This document shows, piece by piece, positions 34,512-46,260 of a stretch of 64,000 bases of DNA; positions within the stretch are counted from its first letter, which is position 1, and each line of letters opens with the position of its first letter. Source of the DNA: Coprinellus micaceus (taxonomy: Eukaryota > Basidiomycota > Agaricomycetes > Agaricales > Psathyrellaceae); the NCBI GenBank assembly GCA_951394405.1, contig OX596346.1, positions 930,001-994,000 on the forward strand. The letters run 5' to 3'. Below the pieces are notes generated by a model. It was not told where the DNA came from and searched no databases. It saw nothing but the letters and a program-made list of their open reading frames with translations. Position numbers and translations under genes: made by a program.

Positions 34512-36548
34512 GGCGGGTGGCGATGTGGGTTACTCTGATAGTGTTGTCACCGTTCTGTTCTAGACCTAATTCGTTGAGATGAGGGGGAAGATCAGCACTG
34601 TACCGTCAACTATTGTTCGTGGCAGGTACTGACAAGGTGTGCACGGAGTTGTGGGGCCTGGAGAGAGGTGAGATGGGTAACGTGGTTGGGTCGAAGGATA
34701 TGAAGCGGATGTTCTGGGATACCTACGCGTCGGAGGCACTGATTGATTGTGGGGGATGTGGGGGAGCTTAACGCCGAGATATAATGGCATGTAGTGATCC
34801 AATGTCCTGTTTGGGAGGGTCGATGTCGAAGTTGTTCGGAATCAACTGGATTGCGGAGTCACTCACTATCTGCCACAGATTATCAGCCATACCACAATTG
34901 CGAACAAGCGGAGCGTGGTCAGTCGGCTGCTGAGCGCCAGGCCGTACTCATGCCCTTCAATATACCTGCGAAAATTAACGTGCCGAGTTGAAGCCCGTGA
35001 AGCTGACCCACAGATGGTCGATAGATCTCAGACGGCGGACAAAGCCAAACGAACGGGGGGTACAACAGTACACGAGTGCTGTGTGTAAGGCGAGTTATTG
35101 AATGGGTTCAGGGGACAAGGAGGACGGCGATAATCGCTGACCTCCTAGGTCTTGGGAACACGATGCGTATGGGGGAGTACCGACGATGAGCCCCCAAAGA
35201 CCACCAACTGAGACGATGGGTTCTGAAAGACCACGAGCCATCGGAGCCAAGTCATAGGGCTCCAGGCGACGGCAGGACGAGGCCAAACGAAAGTGGATTG
35301 GTGTGGAACTGTGGGTAAAGTGAGTTAGAAGATAGTAATCGCGTTCGGAAGGTGAGGACGACGACAACAATTACTTACCTTGTTTGTTAGGTCCTAGAGG
35401 CGCGGCGGGGGTGCGGAGGGCGGAGGGGGAAACGGTTCGAAGATGGGAGAGTGAACGTACGAGAGGTCGGCATCGCAAGAACATACAATAGATCTTGACG
35501 AGTGAGAGGGCGCGGAGCCGATTCCGTCCCAAGAATGCGTCGACAGGATGTGGGCATCGTCGAATACAAACGCGAATGGTCGAAGGGGCTTTCGTGCATG
35601 AGACTCGGGGCTTGAGGTCCTGGGGAAGTAGGTATCGAAGAGGGCGTCGAGGCCCCGTTGAACATATCTCGGTCAGGAGCGAAGGGGGTTTCGACAGTTG
35701 ACTCGCCGTGTTCACTGTTCCGGTACGCTGCAACAGGCACTTGTCGCCCGGGAAAACGCGTCCAAACGGCGCCAGGTCAAAGCGAGCGCTGCATGTACCG
35801 GCTCCTGGTTTGGAGCCCAGGTTCACGGCAATGACTGAATGTTGTGGTGCGTTATACGTATATGAGAAGAGTTCGGGGGAGGGGAGTCAGCTAGACGTCA
35901 ATGTGATGAGAGCGCATGCTCCCCGCGTAAACTCACGAGATTGAGGGAAGGAACGAATATAGAGGCGGCTCTCTACTGACGTGGTTTTCAATCCGGAGCT
36001 CCTCTCGAATTAGACGGCTTCTGGCGCCTTCAAGGGGGTGGCGGTGAGGCTTAGAACGAGATATATGGGCTAAGCGAGTGGGCGCGAGGATGATTTCCGC
36101 CCAGGAGTGGCCACGACGCGTCGCGATATGATAAACGAGAGCAATTACGCGTCGAGCTGGCGCTGGTCGAATGAGCACGTGATGCAAAGATTAGATTAGA
36201 GAAGGCCGCTCGATCCCTCGGGCGTCTCGGGCACCTTCCTGCACAAGGACGGGACGGGCCCAAGCGATCTTAAATCTCTGAAAGTATGTGCCGTATGGAC
36301 AAGATGGCGGTCGAAAAGAGAGGGCGGTGGCGATGGCGATGTGGCTTGGTTCGATGGTATAATGACCGGTATGGGGGCACGTATACAATCTTTTCCGAGG
36401 TCATTAACTGGAGACGCGGTTGGTGCTCGGGTCCCTTACTTACCAACTGGCCTTGTGGATAGGATTCGAGCTCAGATGGCTAGACGATAGCTCAAGAAGC
36501 GCGCAAATCTCGAGGAATACATTTACGAAGATACATAGGGCCTTACGT
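34512..36548. other. Unresolved region with possible gene remnants
   Basis: Several minus-strand pieces are open but do not settle into one model. A 40-codon frame begins MADNLWQIVSDSAIQLIP (34768-34890). Another piece is about 35371-35826; a GTAAGT...AG intron would join it to a short exon ending near 35145. Residue content varies by frame and none is convincing. The repeated spacing of similar GTAAGT-rich segments may reflect an old local duplication. Confidence 0.3.
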
Positions 36549-37975
36549 CTACATGTGTCGCTCGGTGAAGAAACTAAATTTCTCCAGAATGTAGGTACCG
36601 TCGTGGCGAGAGTCGGGATTCAGGTGCATGAGATGATAGATCACATCGTAAAGATCTTTGTCCTTGATGATTTCCTGTTACTTCGTTAGGGGTGACGGTA
36701 CGGTGGTAATATCGAGACTTACCGCCAACTTCGTCACGGACTCATCTTCTACGTAAACCTCCGCCCTTCGGTGAACCTCTCTATCAACGCGAACCATCTC
36801 AAAACTGTTGAGGAGAGTAGGGAAGAGGCGACGGAGTTCGGCTGCCATCTTGTGGGGGATATATTCGATGGAATGTTCCATGACCAGCAAACAGTCCCGG
36901 CCATAATTCTGAGCGCCAAATAATCTTGGGAACAGAGTCCGGCCTGTCGTCATCCCTGCGATGACGCATCCGAGTGAGAATAGATCGCTCCTGAAAGTGA
37001 CAGGGAGGCCTACAGACGATGTTATTTACTTGAAGCGAACAATGAGGATAATGGCTTGCCTAGGACGACTTCAGGAGCCCTGTACTGATCTGTGCCGATC
37101 ATCCGGCCTTCGTCCCTCGAGTCCCCGGTAAAGGCAATTCTAACGCAGATGTCTGTCAACACGTCCTAGGGGTAGATGTCCGTGTTGAGCCAATGTCGGA
37201 TATGATGACTATAGAACAACATACCCTCTTCCGAAAACGTTCGGCGCGGACGTCGAAGAAGGTCTCCTTGGAATATTGGGGTGAAATGAAGTAGACGTTG
37301 GAAGGGCAAACGTCGCAGTGAACGAGGTCCTGGGAGTGTAAATCTGACGAGAATTTAGATGGTAGGACCAAGACCAAGAGAATGTTGACCCACAGTTCAA
37401 TCCCCTCATCAGTTGCCTGGAAACTTGTTTTATCTGATGGAGAGACAGTGGGGCGACATTCGTCCCCCTTGAGAGGAAGGTCTCCAGGCTATAACTGTGG
37501 TACGAGAGGATCGTGAGGTAGTCGTCGCCTTCTTGGAGTTGTCGCTGGGTCTTCACAAAGTACCTAGTAGTGATTTGAATATGATTTCGTGTTTCGATGG
37601 ATAGATGCGACGACTCACAGAGGAGGCTCAGACGAAGTGTTGTTCCGAAGGAACCTCTCTTCGGCCAGGAGCTTGTCCCGGTCGATTCGACTTTTCCTGG
37701 CGATCCGAATGGAGACCAAGCCACCGCTGATGACCTCCCTGGCGATGGCACACTGACGTCCACAGGCGATGTCCCTTGTGGATATAATACAGTCTGTGCG
37801 ACGAAAAGGGTTAAGATGTGATTATCAGGAGGAGTGAGATCAAGCCCACAGCGTTGGCAGAGAAAGTCGCCAGGTTTATAGCTAGCTCAATAGGTTAGTA
37901 GGTATATATGCACGTCATACTACGACGGCGCACTCACGAGGGGTCTGTTATGTTGGATGGGAGAGGCATGCCCAT
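36549..37975 (-). CDS. Protein-kinase-like protein, probable pseudokinase
   Basis: Eight exons close in phase for 350 residues: 37938-37975, 37850-37881, 37619-37793, 37394-37563, 37225-37343, 37060-37165, 36723-37009 and 36549-36674. One intron (37010-37059) is GC-AG with a consensus GCAAG donor; the rest are GT-AG. The kinase fold is clear: an N-lobe strand GGLVSIRIARKS, then LNYLHSQDLVHCDVCPSN, RAPEVVLGLP and SDLFSLGCVIAGM. The key residues deviate. The VAIK lysine is arginine (VSIR), HRD reads HCD with cysteine for the usual lysine of the loop, and the DFG position reads FTG in VRIAFTGDS. The fold with a lost ATP lysine and lost metal-binding aspartate suggests a pseudokinase scaffold. 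The 5' end is uncertain: the first exon stays open upstream for another 40 codons. Confidence 0.7.
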
Positions 37976-38505
37976 GGCCTGCTGTGAGTCACTGGTGGTA
38001 GCTTTGTATCGATGCAGACGAGTGGGGGGAAGTTCGGAGACCTGGGCTACGTCGATGGTGTGTTGCACCTTTAAGCAATTGCTTCATACTGGGGACATCC
38101 ATCGTGTCTGTGCGGTGTAGCCCAAACAATGTTGGTGGAAGGAGCCAAAGTGCGTCGCCTCCCTCCCACGAACCGAGGGAATCCATCGGTCTATTTTTGC
38201 CCACTTTCACCCATGGGCCGTGGCATCCAGCCTGCAGGGATTTGATCGCTGGAAGTCCAGCATCGTCATAGGATCCTCTGTGTTATCATGCTTGGTGCCT
38301 TATTGCTGTGTGTCCTGAACTCCCAGTACCTGGCTCCCGTTTTCGCGCTTCAGCAAGTTGAGCTCAAGTAGAATACTTGTGAGCTAACTCGGATTAGTTG
38401 ATGCTGTCGTGACAAGTTTCTCGAGCCGTGTGCGATTCACATCGTGGCGTATTGTATGACTTCGCACGATTCTACAAGTATGTTACAAATTTATTGATAT
38501 AGGAC
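37976..38505. other. Intergenic
   Basis: It contains the possible 5' extension of the kinase-like gene (about 37976-38110) and otherwise nothing recognised. Confidence 0.4.
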
Positions 38506-39908
38506 CTAATCGTCTGTGTCTGTATCGCTCGCAGTATCGTACATTAGGGTCAGATGAAGCCCTTCATTGAGGGTCACGGCGTGACTGGGACAAGGATCTT
38601 CGATTGCAAGCCTCCACGCCGCCCCTTCATCATCACAAGGGGTGAAACCAACTCGAAAGAAGTCTCTCGGCTCTGTATCAAGGACACGCGGCTTACAAGC
38701 GTGTAGAGTTCCTGACCCTGTGGACGTTTTGAGTTGACGCTGGGCGCCAAACCCTACCGATTGCGTACCGATGTGATGAACCCAGGTCCCTCCGTCCCCA
38801 ACATGCCGTATTCCCTCTTTCAGCTCATGAGGGAATGGATAAGTGGCATCTGGGATCACATCGAAGTCTCTAGATCGGTATTTACCAACCCATTCTGGGA
38901 GATTCGAGCGGTCGATTGGTTGCGCGGCATATGAACGTCGGAGGGAGAATGTCGCCCGGGGGAAGATAGATACGACGGCGCATGGGGTGATAAAATTCAT
39001 GACTCCAGCTGTCATATGATATAGAGTGAGCGAGCGACGTAGGTCAAAGAGGTGATGCACTTAGTGGAGTGGAAGTGTTCCAGGATGAAATGTACGGGCG
39101 GCATGTTGACAGCAACGATTTGAACCTTTAACGCTGGGGCTGGGCCGTATCCAGAGACTAGTTGCGGCTTGAAGTAGTTGTATACTCCCATGATTGAAGA
39201 TGCCCTAGCGGGGTCGCGAAACCGATCGCTATGGACGATGCGCGCCAGCGAACGCTCTATACTCCTGACCCGTTGCCCACTCCTATAGTATGCCGTGTAC
39301 CCTTCTTCAATCAGATACCTGTGGATAGGCAGGACGCCGTTGACCTTCACAAAGACGTCGAGGTCGTCATGTGGGGAGGCGGGGCGGCGATCTAGGAAAC
39401 GGACCACTTGGGAGCCGGATACGACGCCGCCACTAATGCGGAGCCGTGCCATGAACCGAAGTGAAAAGTTGAACCAAGTGTGGAGGAAGCCCATAGCATT
39501 CCACACGACACTTCGGTAAAGCTCGACAACGCCGTTGATAATGAAGGAGCACCGGGAGATGCAGTAAACATCATCTGGGTTGAAGTGGTCGAGCAAGTCG
39601 AATACTAGGTCTGTGCGTCCCGTGATCAACATACGCTCGAACGGGGAGATAGTAGTGCCATCCAGACTCTGAGCAGTGGGGGTGTAGGGTGCGGGAGTGC
39701 CCATCGAATTGAGAGGCACTCGAGTTGGGGAAGAGCGTTCGTGGACAGCTATCATCGATGAGTGGAGGGTGGTGGATGACTGGTGTCCATTGAGCGGCCC
39801 TTCATATGTAAGGAAGAGCATTTGGAATTGACTCAATGCGGTTCCGTTTCTTGAGGCCCCTCGAATGATCGTTCCGACCAAAAATAGGTTTTGTAGAGGC
39901 AACTGCAT
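38506..39908 (-). pseudogene. Nucleotidyltransferase-like protein, apparent frameshift at exon junction
   Basis: Two open parts, 39061-39908 and about 38506-39008, together look like a mushroom-specific family with an F-box-like start (FERMLITGRTDLVFDLLDHF) and a nucleotidyltransferase-like core. The core has SGSQVVRFLDRR then DDLDVFV, the G-S and D-x-D pattern of the fold. The family then usually reads FHST followed directly by VMNF and PRATF; both halves are here (EHFHST and GVMNFITPC, then IFPRATFSLRR). The only GT donor between them (GTGCAT, 39060) with the AG at 39009 leaves the second half out of frame by one base. Either the gene is broken, a base is wrong in the assembly, or splicing is non-canonical. 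The start codon is uncertain. Confidence 0.55.
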
Positions 39909-40133
39909 ATATGTCAGTCACATGCGGAATTCGGGAAATAGCGTGCTCAAGCATCTAACCCAGGACAAATTTATGAGTCCACAGAAACAATCGAGTAACA
40001 CGCCAACCGTGGTGCATATGACTCGGGATCGAGATAGGCTAGAATCGGCAGGTTGACTCAAACTCACAGGGAAGTCCGGGAGGCGAATCCTCAAAGCGGC
40101 CCTTTCCGAATACGGAATTCTTTTATTGATTAG

Positions 40134-40140
40134 TATAAAA
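40134..40140 (+). promoter_or_regulatory. TATA box of the 400-residue orphan gene
   Basis: TATAAAA lies 74 bases upstream of the ATG at 40214 and is followed by a purine-rich leader. Confidence 0.6.
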
Positions 40141-40213
40141 GGACAGGGGAGAAAGGGCCGATTACTCACTCACTTTGCTTCGTCTCCCCTTTCCATTTAC
40201 TCCTACTGAAACC

Positions 40214-41632
40214 ATGAGCCAGGAAATTCTCTCTCAATTGGAGCCTTGGAAGAGGAAGACTTTCCACAACACACCTACCGAGATCCCTCTACAGGATGTG
40301 GTCGACTCCATCAACAACGGTAAATCCATCGTTGAAATCGTACCGAACCAGAAGAAGGATCGTTGGGTGGTAAGTAATCGACTTTCTTCAGTTGTATAGA
40401 ACAGTCTTACTGACCTCTCGTAGGTGTTTAGGAAGGACCTGAGGAAGCCCGCGCTGATGTGCTATGCCGGGGTATGGCTCTGGGGGTCTCCGTTTCAGAC
40501 GGGAAATTATGTACCTGCTGGAAAGAAGAAGCAGCCGGACCTTCCTTTGCAGCGCATGTAAGTGTTGAGAACTCCTTTAAATTGTAGGGGCGCCGCTGAC
40601 ATCGCTTTACAGCCAGACGACCCCGTCGCACTTGTGTGAGATATCGTACACGTTCGATACGTCCGACGACAAGTCTCTGTACGACTATTCAAAGGTTAGT
40701 CTCATGCTATTTGGTATATCGGGGCAGACTAACACGTGTGCTTCAGGTGTTGGATAAACTCGTGGAGGACCACGCTGGCTTTATCGAGGCTTGCGAAGGG
40801 AAGGAACAAACCACATTCCAGAATGGTGGAGACCCATCTAAAAGCCACCGGTATATTACTACGGCGAAGGTCTTTATGTATAAGGCACCCTCGTTTCGCT
40901 TGGACCACCTGAAGTACCCGTTGCATCCCTGGATCAGAGCGGCGGTAGTCGATAAGGATGTCCGTCTGGCCCCTAACAAGAGTCGTCCAAGGCTCTTGAA
41001 TTGGACCGGGAGTCGGTGGAGTACAATTCAGGATACCGCCCAGGACCGGTTCGCCAAAGACGACATAATTTGGTGGGCCTTTGTAGTGGTATTCACTATT
41101 AAGGCCCAGTTTTGGTCTCGCGACCTGATCCCTATGTCGTTGGTCAGAGTTGGGAAGTTGGACGCGAATTCTCGTACGCTATACGCACCGATGGACACGG
41201 ACTTCGAGTTCCAGGAGCTAGGGGTGGGTCGTGACGACGATGACGCTGAAGGCGACACAGATGGGTGGGAAGATGACGGGCTTGCAGACACAATATCGGA
41301 TGGTACGTCCCGAACCCTCTCAGGTGAAGTGCAATTGACTGACGAAAACCTCATCAGACATGGACAAGAAGCGCAAGCGAGAGGAGGATGTGTCCCGAGA
41401 CGATAGTGCTGACGGTAGGACTGAACCCAGTGGATCGCCCCCTCTCGGTGGAAAGGGAAAGAAGCGAGAGCTGTCTATGGCGTCGACGGAGGTTGAGTTG
41501 TCGAATGTGGAGAGAGGTGTCTCTAATATGGATATCGACGACTTAGTCTTCATTGGCGAGACTGAGGGCGATCAGCCTCCCGCCCAAACAGTTGTTCAGA
41601 AGAAGAGGTCCTCTCGTACCAGGCGTCCGTAG
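40214..41632 (+). CDS. Orphan protein, 400 residues, acidic and basic C-terminal tail
   Basis: Five exons (40214-40369, 40424-40557, 40613-40694, 40747-41302, 41358-41632) with introns of 52 to 55 bases close in phase exactly. The first 280 residues look like one folded domain: FRKDLRKPALMCYAGVWLWG, then EISYTFDTSDD, RYITTAKVFMYKAPSF and WWAFVVVFTIKAQFW. An acidic run (RDDDDAEGDTDGWEDD) and a tail with KKRKREED, GGKGKKREL and a final KKRSSRTRRP follow, which looks like nuclear targeting. I do not recognise the family. Its own TATA box, clean introns and position 8.6 kb after the Helitron gene raise the possibility of an element-linked accessory protein, but a host gene is equally possible. 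Confidence 0.65.
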
Positions 41633-44600
41633 TGAATCCAATATATAAGCCTGATTCCGTGATGTTGAGCCAGCCAAAAGATGTCCTAGGCCAGGGTAGT
41701 GGCACCTAGAAAACGGGAAGGTGGAAAGCATAGGAGTTTCGTGGAGTCAACCGTGCGACACGAGTAATGATGGGTGACGCCATAGATACCCTCCGAGTCT
41801 GTAGGATCAAATCAAAGATTGCCGAGTGCTGAGCGACTGCGACACAATCTTCCACGCCGCAAAGATTCCTTCACTGTGAAATCGATCCACCAGCAACGCT
41901 GGATTCGTCAAGACTTTGGTACATCTACAGTGACATGGCGACTATACAGGCCGTCTCGAATTATACCACGGAGCCATCTGATTTGTTGGAGGCGCGAAGT
42001 CAGGGGGTGAGTCTGAAAGAGAGCATAGGTTTGAGTTGATGTACTCACAATCCAGTCATCACAGCAGCAGTCCGCCCGGTATCCGAGTTTAAATCCCTGA
42101 ATGCACGGCCCCGAGACCGACAACGCTCAGCGTGACACATTATTAATACATTCCCGGAGACAGGGATGTCGAATAGTGAGTACACCGCTTTGTTAGTAGG
42201 CGCCGGTGCACTGTGACTGGATACAAAGATCCGGTAGGGATCTGGTGTCGGCATACCTTCATGGCGTAGAAGAGACAGTCGGATGCTCAATGCACCATGA
42301 GGGAAGAATTGTTCGATGTGAAGTATCTCGTCGGAAGTGACTGTGTTGATTGTGCTTCGCACCCATACAAGGTGCGCGTGGTGGTACCCAGTTGGGAGCA
42401 GAACACAGCGAATCCATCTCTCCCCTGGATGGAGCTTCTGGCATACGTGCCATCAGTGCTCATAGTTGTACGATATGGTATGACTTACTTACCCTCTCTG
42501 CGTTGACCTGCTGGTTCCTTTCGTTAAGCCTCTGGAACGTCCATGGCTCTTCTTTGCGGCCTTTGTCTCGGTCACGGCTTGGGTGCTTCACGTTCGGCGT
42601 GATTAGGTATGGCTTTCACTTAGAACACTGAAATGGGGATACCTTCATCAGCATGGGCACCCTGGTCAGCTCAGCCTCTTGCCGACGCCTTCCTGCGAGA
42701 AGTGAGAATTCGTCTATAGCAGCGACCTGAGAGTATTGGCTGATTGACATTGGTACGGGATGGCGGTGAGCTATGTGAAATATATTTATACACCCTAGAT
42801 TGACCTTCTAATAATGTCTACTCCTCTGAGACGGAGACGATTACTGCATGATCGTACTCACATGCGATTTTCTTCGCAAGACGTAATTCGTAGGTCTCAC
42901 ATTCCCGGCAGATTACAGCGACGCCGCCGATAGGCAGGCCTCTAAGGTACCGCACGGGAACCTGGTCAAGTTTCCACAGCGGTCCTCATATCGTACTGGA
43001 TTGGGCAAATTAGAATGCATCAGGCAAACCATGCGTTCCGAATCGAGGAAGCGGCCGGTACCGTGCATGTGAACCTTGGTTGCATACAGGCAACACGTTT
43101 GCTATTGGATAGTTTTATGAATTACTACGGAATGGATGGTCATCTGGTGCATTATCCTCTTTGATAACGGTGAGGTCAGTGAGGTGCATATAGTCGCAAC
43201 TTGTCGTACTTGACTGCTGGTCTCGGTAGAGGTCCGGGTCGCTTAAACATGGCCCCGCTCCAATGCCTCTGGTTGCCGTATCTATGGTCTTGCTCTGTGT
43301 TTGTTACCTCGCTGGGCCGGCTCTTCCTGCGGCGTTGTGTCTTAACTGGAATGGCTAGGAACGCGATTTAGGGATTCAAACCCCACCTCGTCAGCAGGCC
43401 CAGCTCGGGAGAGCCTTCTGATTTCTTGCATAATTAGGTCGCTCATTTGCCCTTGCCCAGGTCTGTCAAATGTGGTCCGGTCTCTTGGACCGCGACATTT
43501 TCGGAACCCGTTTGCATGACGCTGACCATATCTCCGGAAGGTTGCATATCCTATCTAGGATCGCGAAATTATTCCGCGCCGTCAGGAAATTAAACGCCGG
43601 GTGTTGGCAGGCCCTATATGCTCCTATATGGGGTCAATACCTTCATCTAATGCATCCGACGACGTACAGTTAGGCGCCCGGTCCCGACTTTCTTTTTGGC
43701 GCCCATCTCCGCTTGGCCCCAGATCTCCTCGTGACTCCACCCCTGGGCTCCACATATTCCGTCCCTCACATTCAGTACGTTAATGCCTTTTGGAACGTCA
43801 CGGTATTTCCCGAAGAAATCTCCTGAGCGTCAATGCCCCTTGTGTTGGAAGCCAACTTGAAATGGCATTCCTTTCGAGACGCAGGGGCTATCGTCTTGGA
43901 AATTCGGCAAACCATAATTGTACCCTACTTGGCAACAAGAGCATCTACGATTTAGGTGTACATGGGTACCAAGTGCTACATGGTTGATTGTTACTCTGTC
44001 AGGCCGAGCCGGAAGTTTTCCCTCAAGGGAGACCCCGTAGTCAACGTCCAGCGTCGTTTAGCATTAGCTGACGCTGAGGTTCCCTGAGACACTGCGGCGC
44101 TGTTCCGCAGCTGTGAGACGCGACGATCTTTCTTCCCTGCGTAGAACTCTTGTCAGTTTTCGCTTGTCAAGGCCAGAGAGTCGCTACTCACTGCGCGGCT
44201 GGCTGGGAGATGAGCCTTGGCTGAGAAAGTCGATGGTCGGAAAAGGGGGGAACATTGGTCGTTCGCCATCCTCAATGTTGACCGCGGGGTTCTGGGTGAC
44301 CTCCGTATCCGATTTATCATGAGGTTCTGGAGATGGAGTCCCGCGCATGACCACGTCCGGCAGATCTTCAATCTATATCAGGCAAAGCGAAAGGAACGGC
44401 GAGCGAGGGTCACTCACCTTCTCGTACTGCGTATAACGCGGAGTTCACGTTCGGGTTTCGGTATGCCGCGGATACATTAACTGTCGGGTATCAGTCTGTG
44501 CGGCGACCAATTTGTGGGTGAGACGAACCTTTAAAATTGCAGCGGTGCCTTTGAGCACACACTAATAGAATGTCGGAGCCTTGTACATCATGGTACGACA

Positions 44601-45314
44601 ACTCGAAGCAGCATGAACTCATGTGGTAGCACCTGGGCAGGTCAAAGACGTGTGTCAATGTGTGCAGAGCCAGGTCGTTGGGCTCTATGAGATGCACGAA
44701 GTCCAATCGTGGACTTAGGAGTGTGTCGTTAGGATCGTGAGCACGAATAGTGTTGGGACACTTACTACGGGAGAATGCGAACATTTCCCAGAGCGATTGG
44801 GGTAACTGCGGTGTATAAGTCCGCAGTGGGAGAAGGGAGACGCAGGGGGTTGTTGGTGCTCTCTGGGTTCATTGTTGAGGGTGGTATGCGTGCGGAAGTG
44901 TGGGTTGAAGTGCGAGTGGGATGCGTATTTAACGCTTCGCGAAATGATCCCGATCCATTGTCATTCACAGCACGCCCCTTTGTAGACCGCAGGATCACGA
45001 TCCATCCCATACTTGCGGACGGTTTCCTAAATAAAATGCAGAGGAATGAGAACGGGGTGACTCTCCGTGACTCGAGCTGGCGTCGGAGCTAGAGATATAA
45101 GGCACTAGAAGTGAGCAAAATCTCGTCAGTTTGTCCAATCCTCAAGCTCAACTTCAGTCAAGATTGCCGTAGAGTAAGTGAGTAGTTTGACTACATACTG
45201 CTGAAGCTAAACCGAATGTTTTGTAGTGTCTTCTCTCACATATATCTCCTGGCAGTGAGTCAACGTGCTGATAGTGGATGATGAATACTGATACTCGCGG
45301 TATGGCCATGGCAG
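41633..45314. other. 3.7 kb without supported genes
   Basis: Short frames on both strands do not join. The best candidate is a minus-strand piece near 44600-44800 that would read LWEMFAFSRS spliced (44716-44768) to PRLDFVHLIEPNDLALHTL; it has no start and may be a fragment. Around 43790-43990 a 40-residue frame (MPLVLEANLKWHSF...) also looks like a decayed coding piece. The region is probably transposon debris. Confidence 0.35.
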
Positions 45315-45793
45315 GTTTGCCCCCTCGAATGAAGATGATGCAACGCGCTCTTGCTACGTCGACCTGGCACCCAACGAGGTGCTATCGCAAATCATCGCGA
45401 CGCTGCCGCCGAATGACCAGCTCCGTGCGATGAAGGTTTCCCGCAGGCTCCACAACTTATCCTCCTATCACATGTATCGGTCTCTGACATCAGGAGNNNN
45501 NNNNNNNNNNNNNNNNNNNNNNNNNNNNNNNNNNNNNNNNNNNNNNNNNNNNNNNNNNNNNNNNNNNNNNNNNNNNNNNNNNNNNNNNNNNNNNNNNNNN
45601 NNNNNNNNNNNNNNNNNNNNNNNNNNNNNNNNNNNNNNNNNNNNNNNNNNNNNNNNNNNNNNNNNNNNNNNNNNNNNNNNNNNNNNNNNNNNNNNNCCCG
45701 TACCCCAAGGGTGTCCCCGCATCGTTGGCGAAGGCGGCTTGGCACAGCATCAGAAAGTTCGAGCTCAGCGCCATATACCGCTTGGTTCGGAAT
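45315..45793 (+). CDS. F-box protein, internal part broken by assembly gap
   Basis: The open frame starts after an AG at 45314 and reads an F-box: LAPNEVLSQIIATLPPN, then QLRAMKVSRRLHNLSS. It enters a run of 200 N at 45497. After the gap, ASLAKAAWHSIRKFELSAIY continues to a GTAAGC donor at 45794. Both sides fit an Agaricomycete F-box gene, but the first exon and the downstream exons are not identified and the gap size is probably nominal. The gene may have been cut by the Plavaka element that begins within 500 bases. Confidence 0.5.
45497..45696. other. Assembly gap (200 N)
   Basis: Exactly 200 N, a common placeholder length, so the true size is unknown. Confidence 0.95.
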
Positions 45794-46260
45794 GTAAGCA
45801 CAAATGAGATTTGGATTTGAAACTGCGACCGTTGGACTTGTCCTGCGACCGGCTCTGTGCACCGCGACGGTCAGGCTTCAATCGGAGGCCCCTCGCCGAC
45901 GTCGACCACATATATTCACCTCTGACTCTCTGTTGATGGACTTCCTGCGACGTAAAGCCTCAAAACCTCCGCTGCGGTGGAAGATTGGCGGATTTGCCTC
46001 GGAGGCGTGAGGGATCCTCATGATTTCTGCGAGGTCAGTCCTTGGGCAGTCCTCACCGATTGCGCGTTCTACTGTCCTCTGTGGGCGTGTCTATTCCGGC
46101 CTTCAAGTTCAATGGATCAATTGAAATAGGAAGCACCTGGGATAACTACGGAGACACTTGGCAATCCGGTGGGACATGATTATGTTTGGGAGTCAGAATA
46201 AGTAGCGTGAGTGGTCCCTTTCTCGAGTATCATAGAAGCTGATGAGTACGCAGCGCCGCC
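45794..46260. other. Flank of the Plavaka gene
   Basis: A short open frame (ending 46010) may be a further piece of the F-box gene. The left end of the transposon should lie here, but no inverted repeat matching the right flank was found by eye. Confidence 0.35.

Noticed and set aside
35371..35826. A 151-codon minus-strand gene
   Set aside because: Its composition looks like an out-of-frame shadow and another frame of the same DNA looks equally protein-like, so it is left unresolved.
43370..43400. GGGATTCAAACCCC as a possible tRNA T-arm
   Set aside because: The flanks do not pair as an acceptor stem and no anticodon arm is seen.
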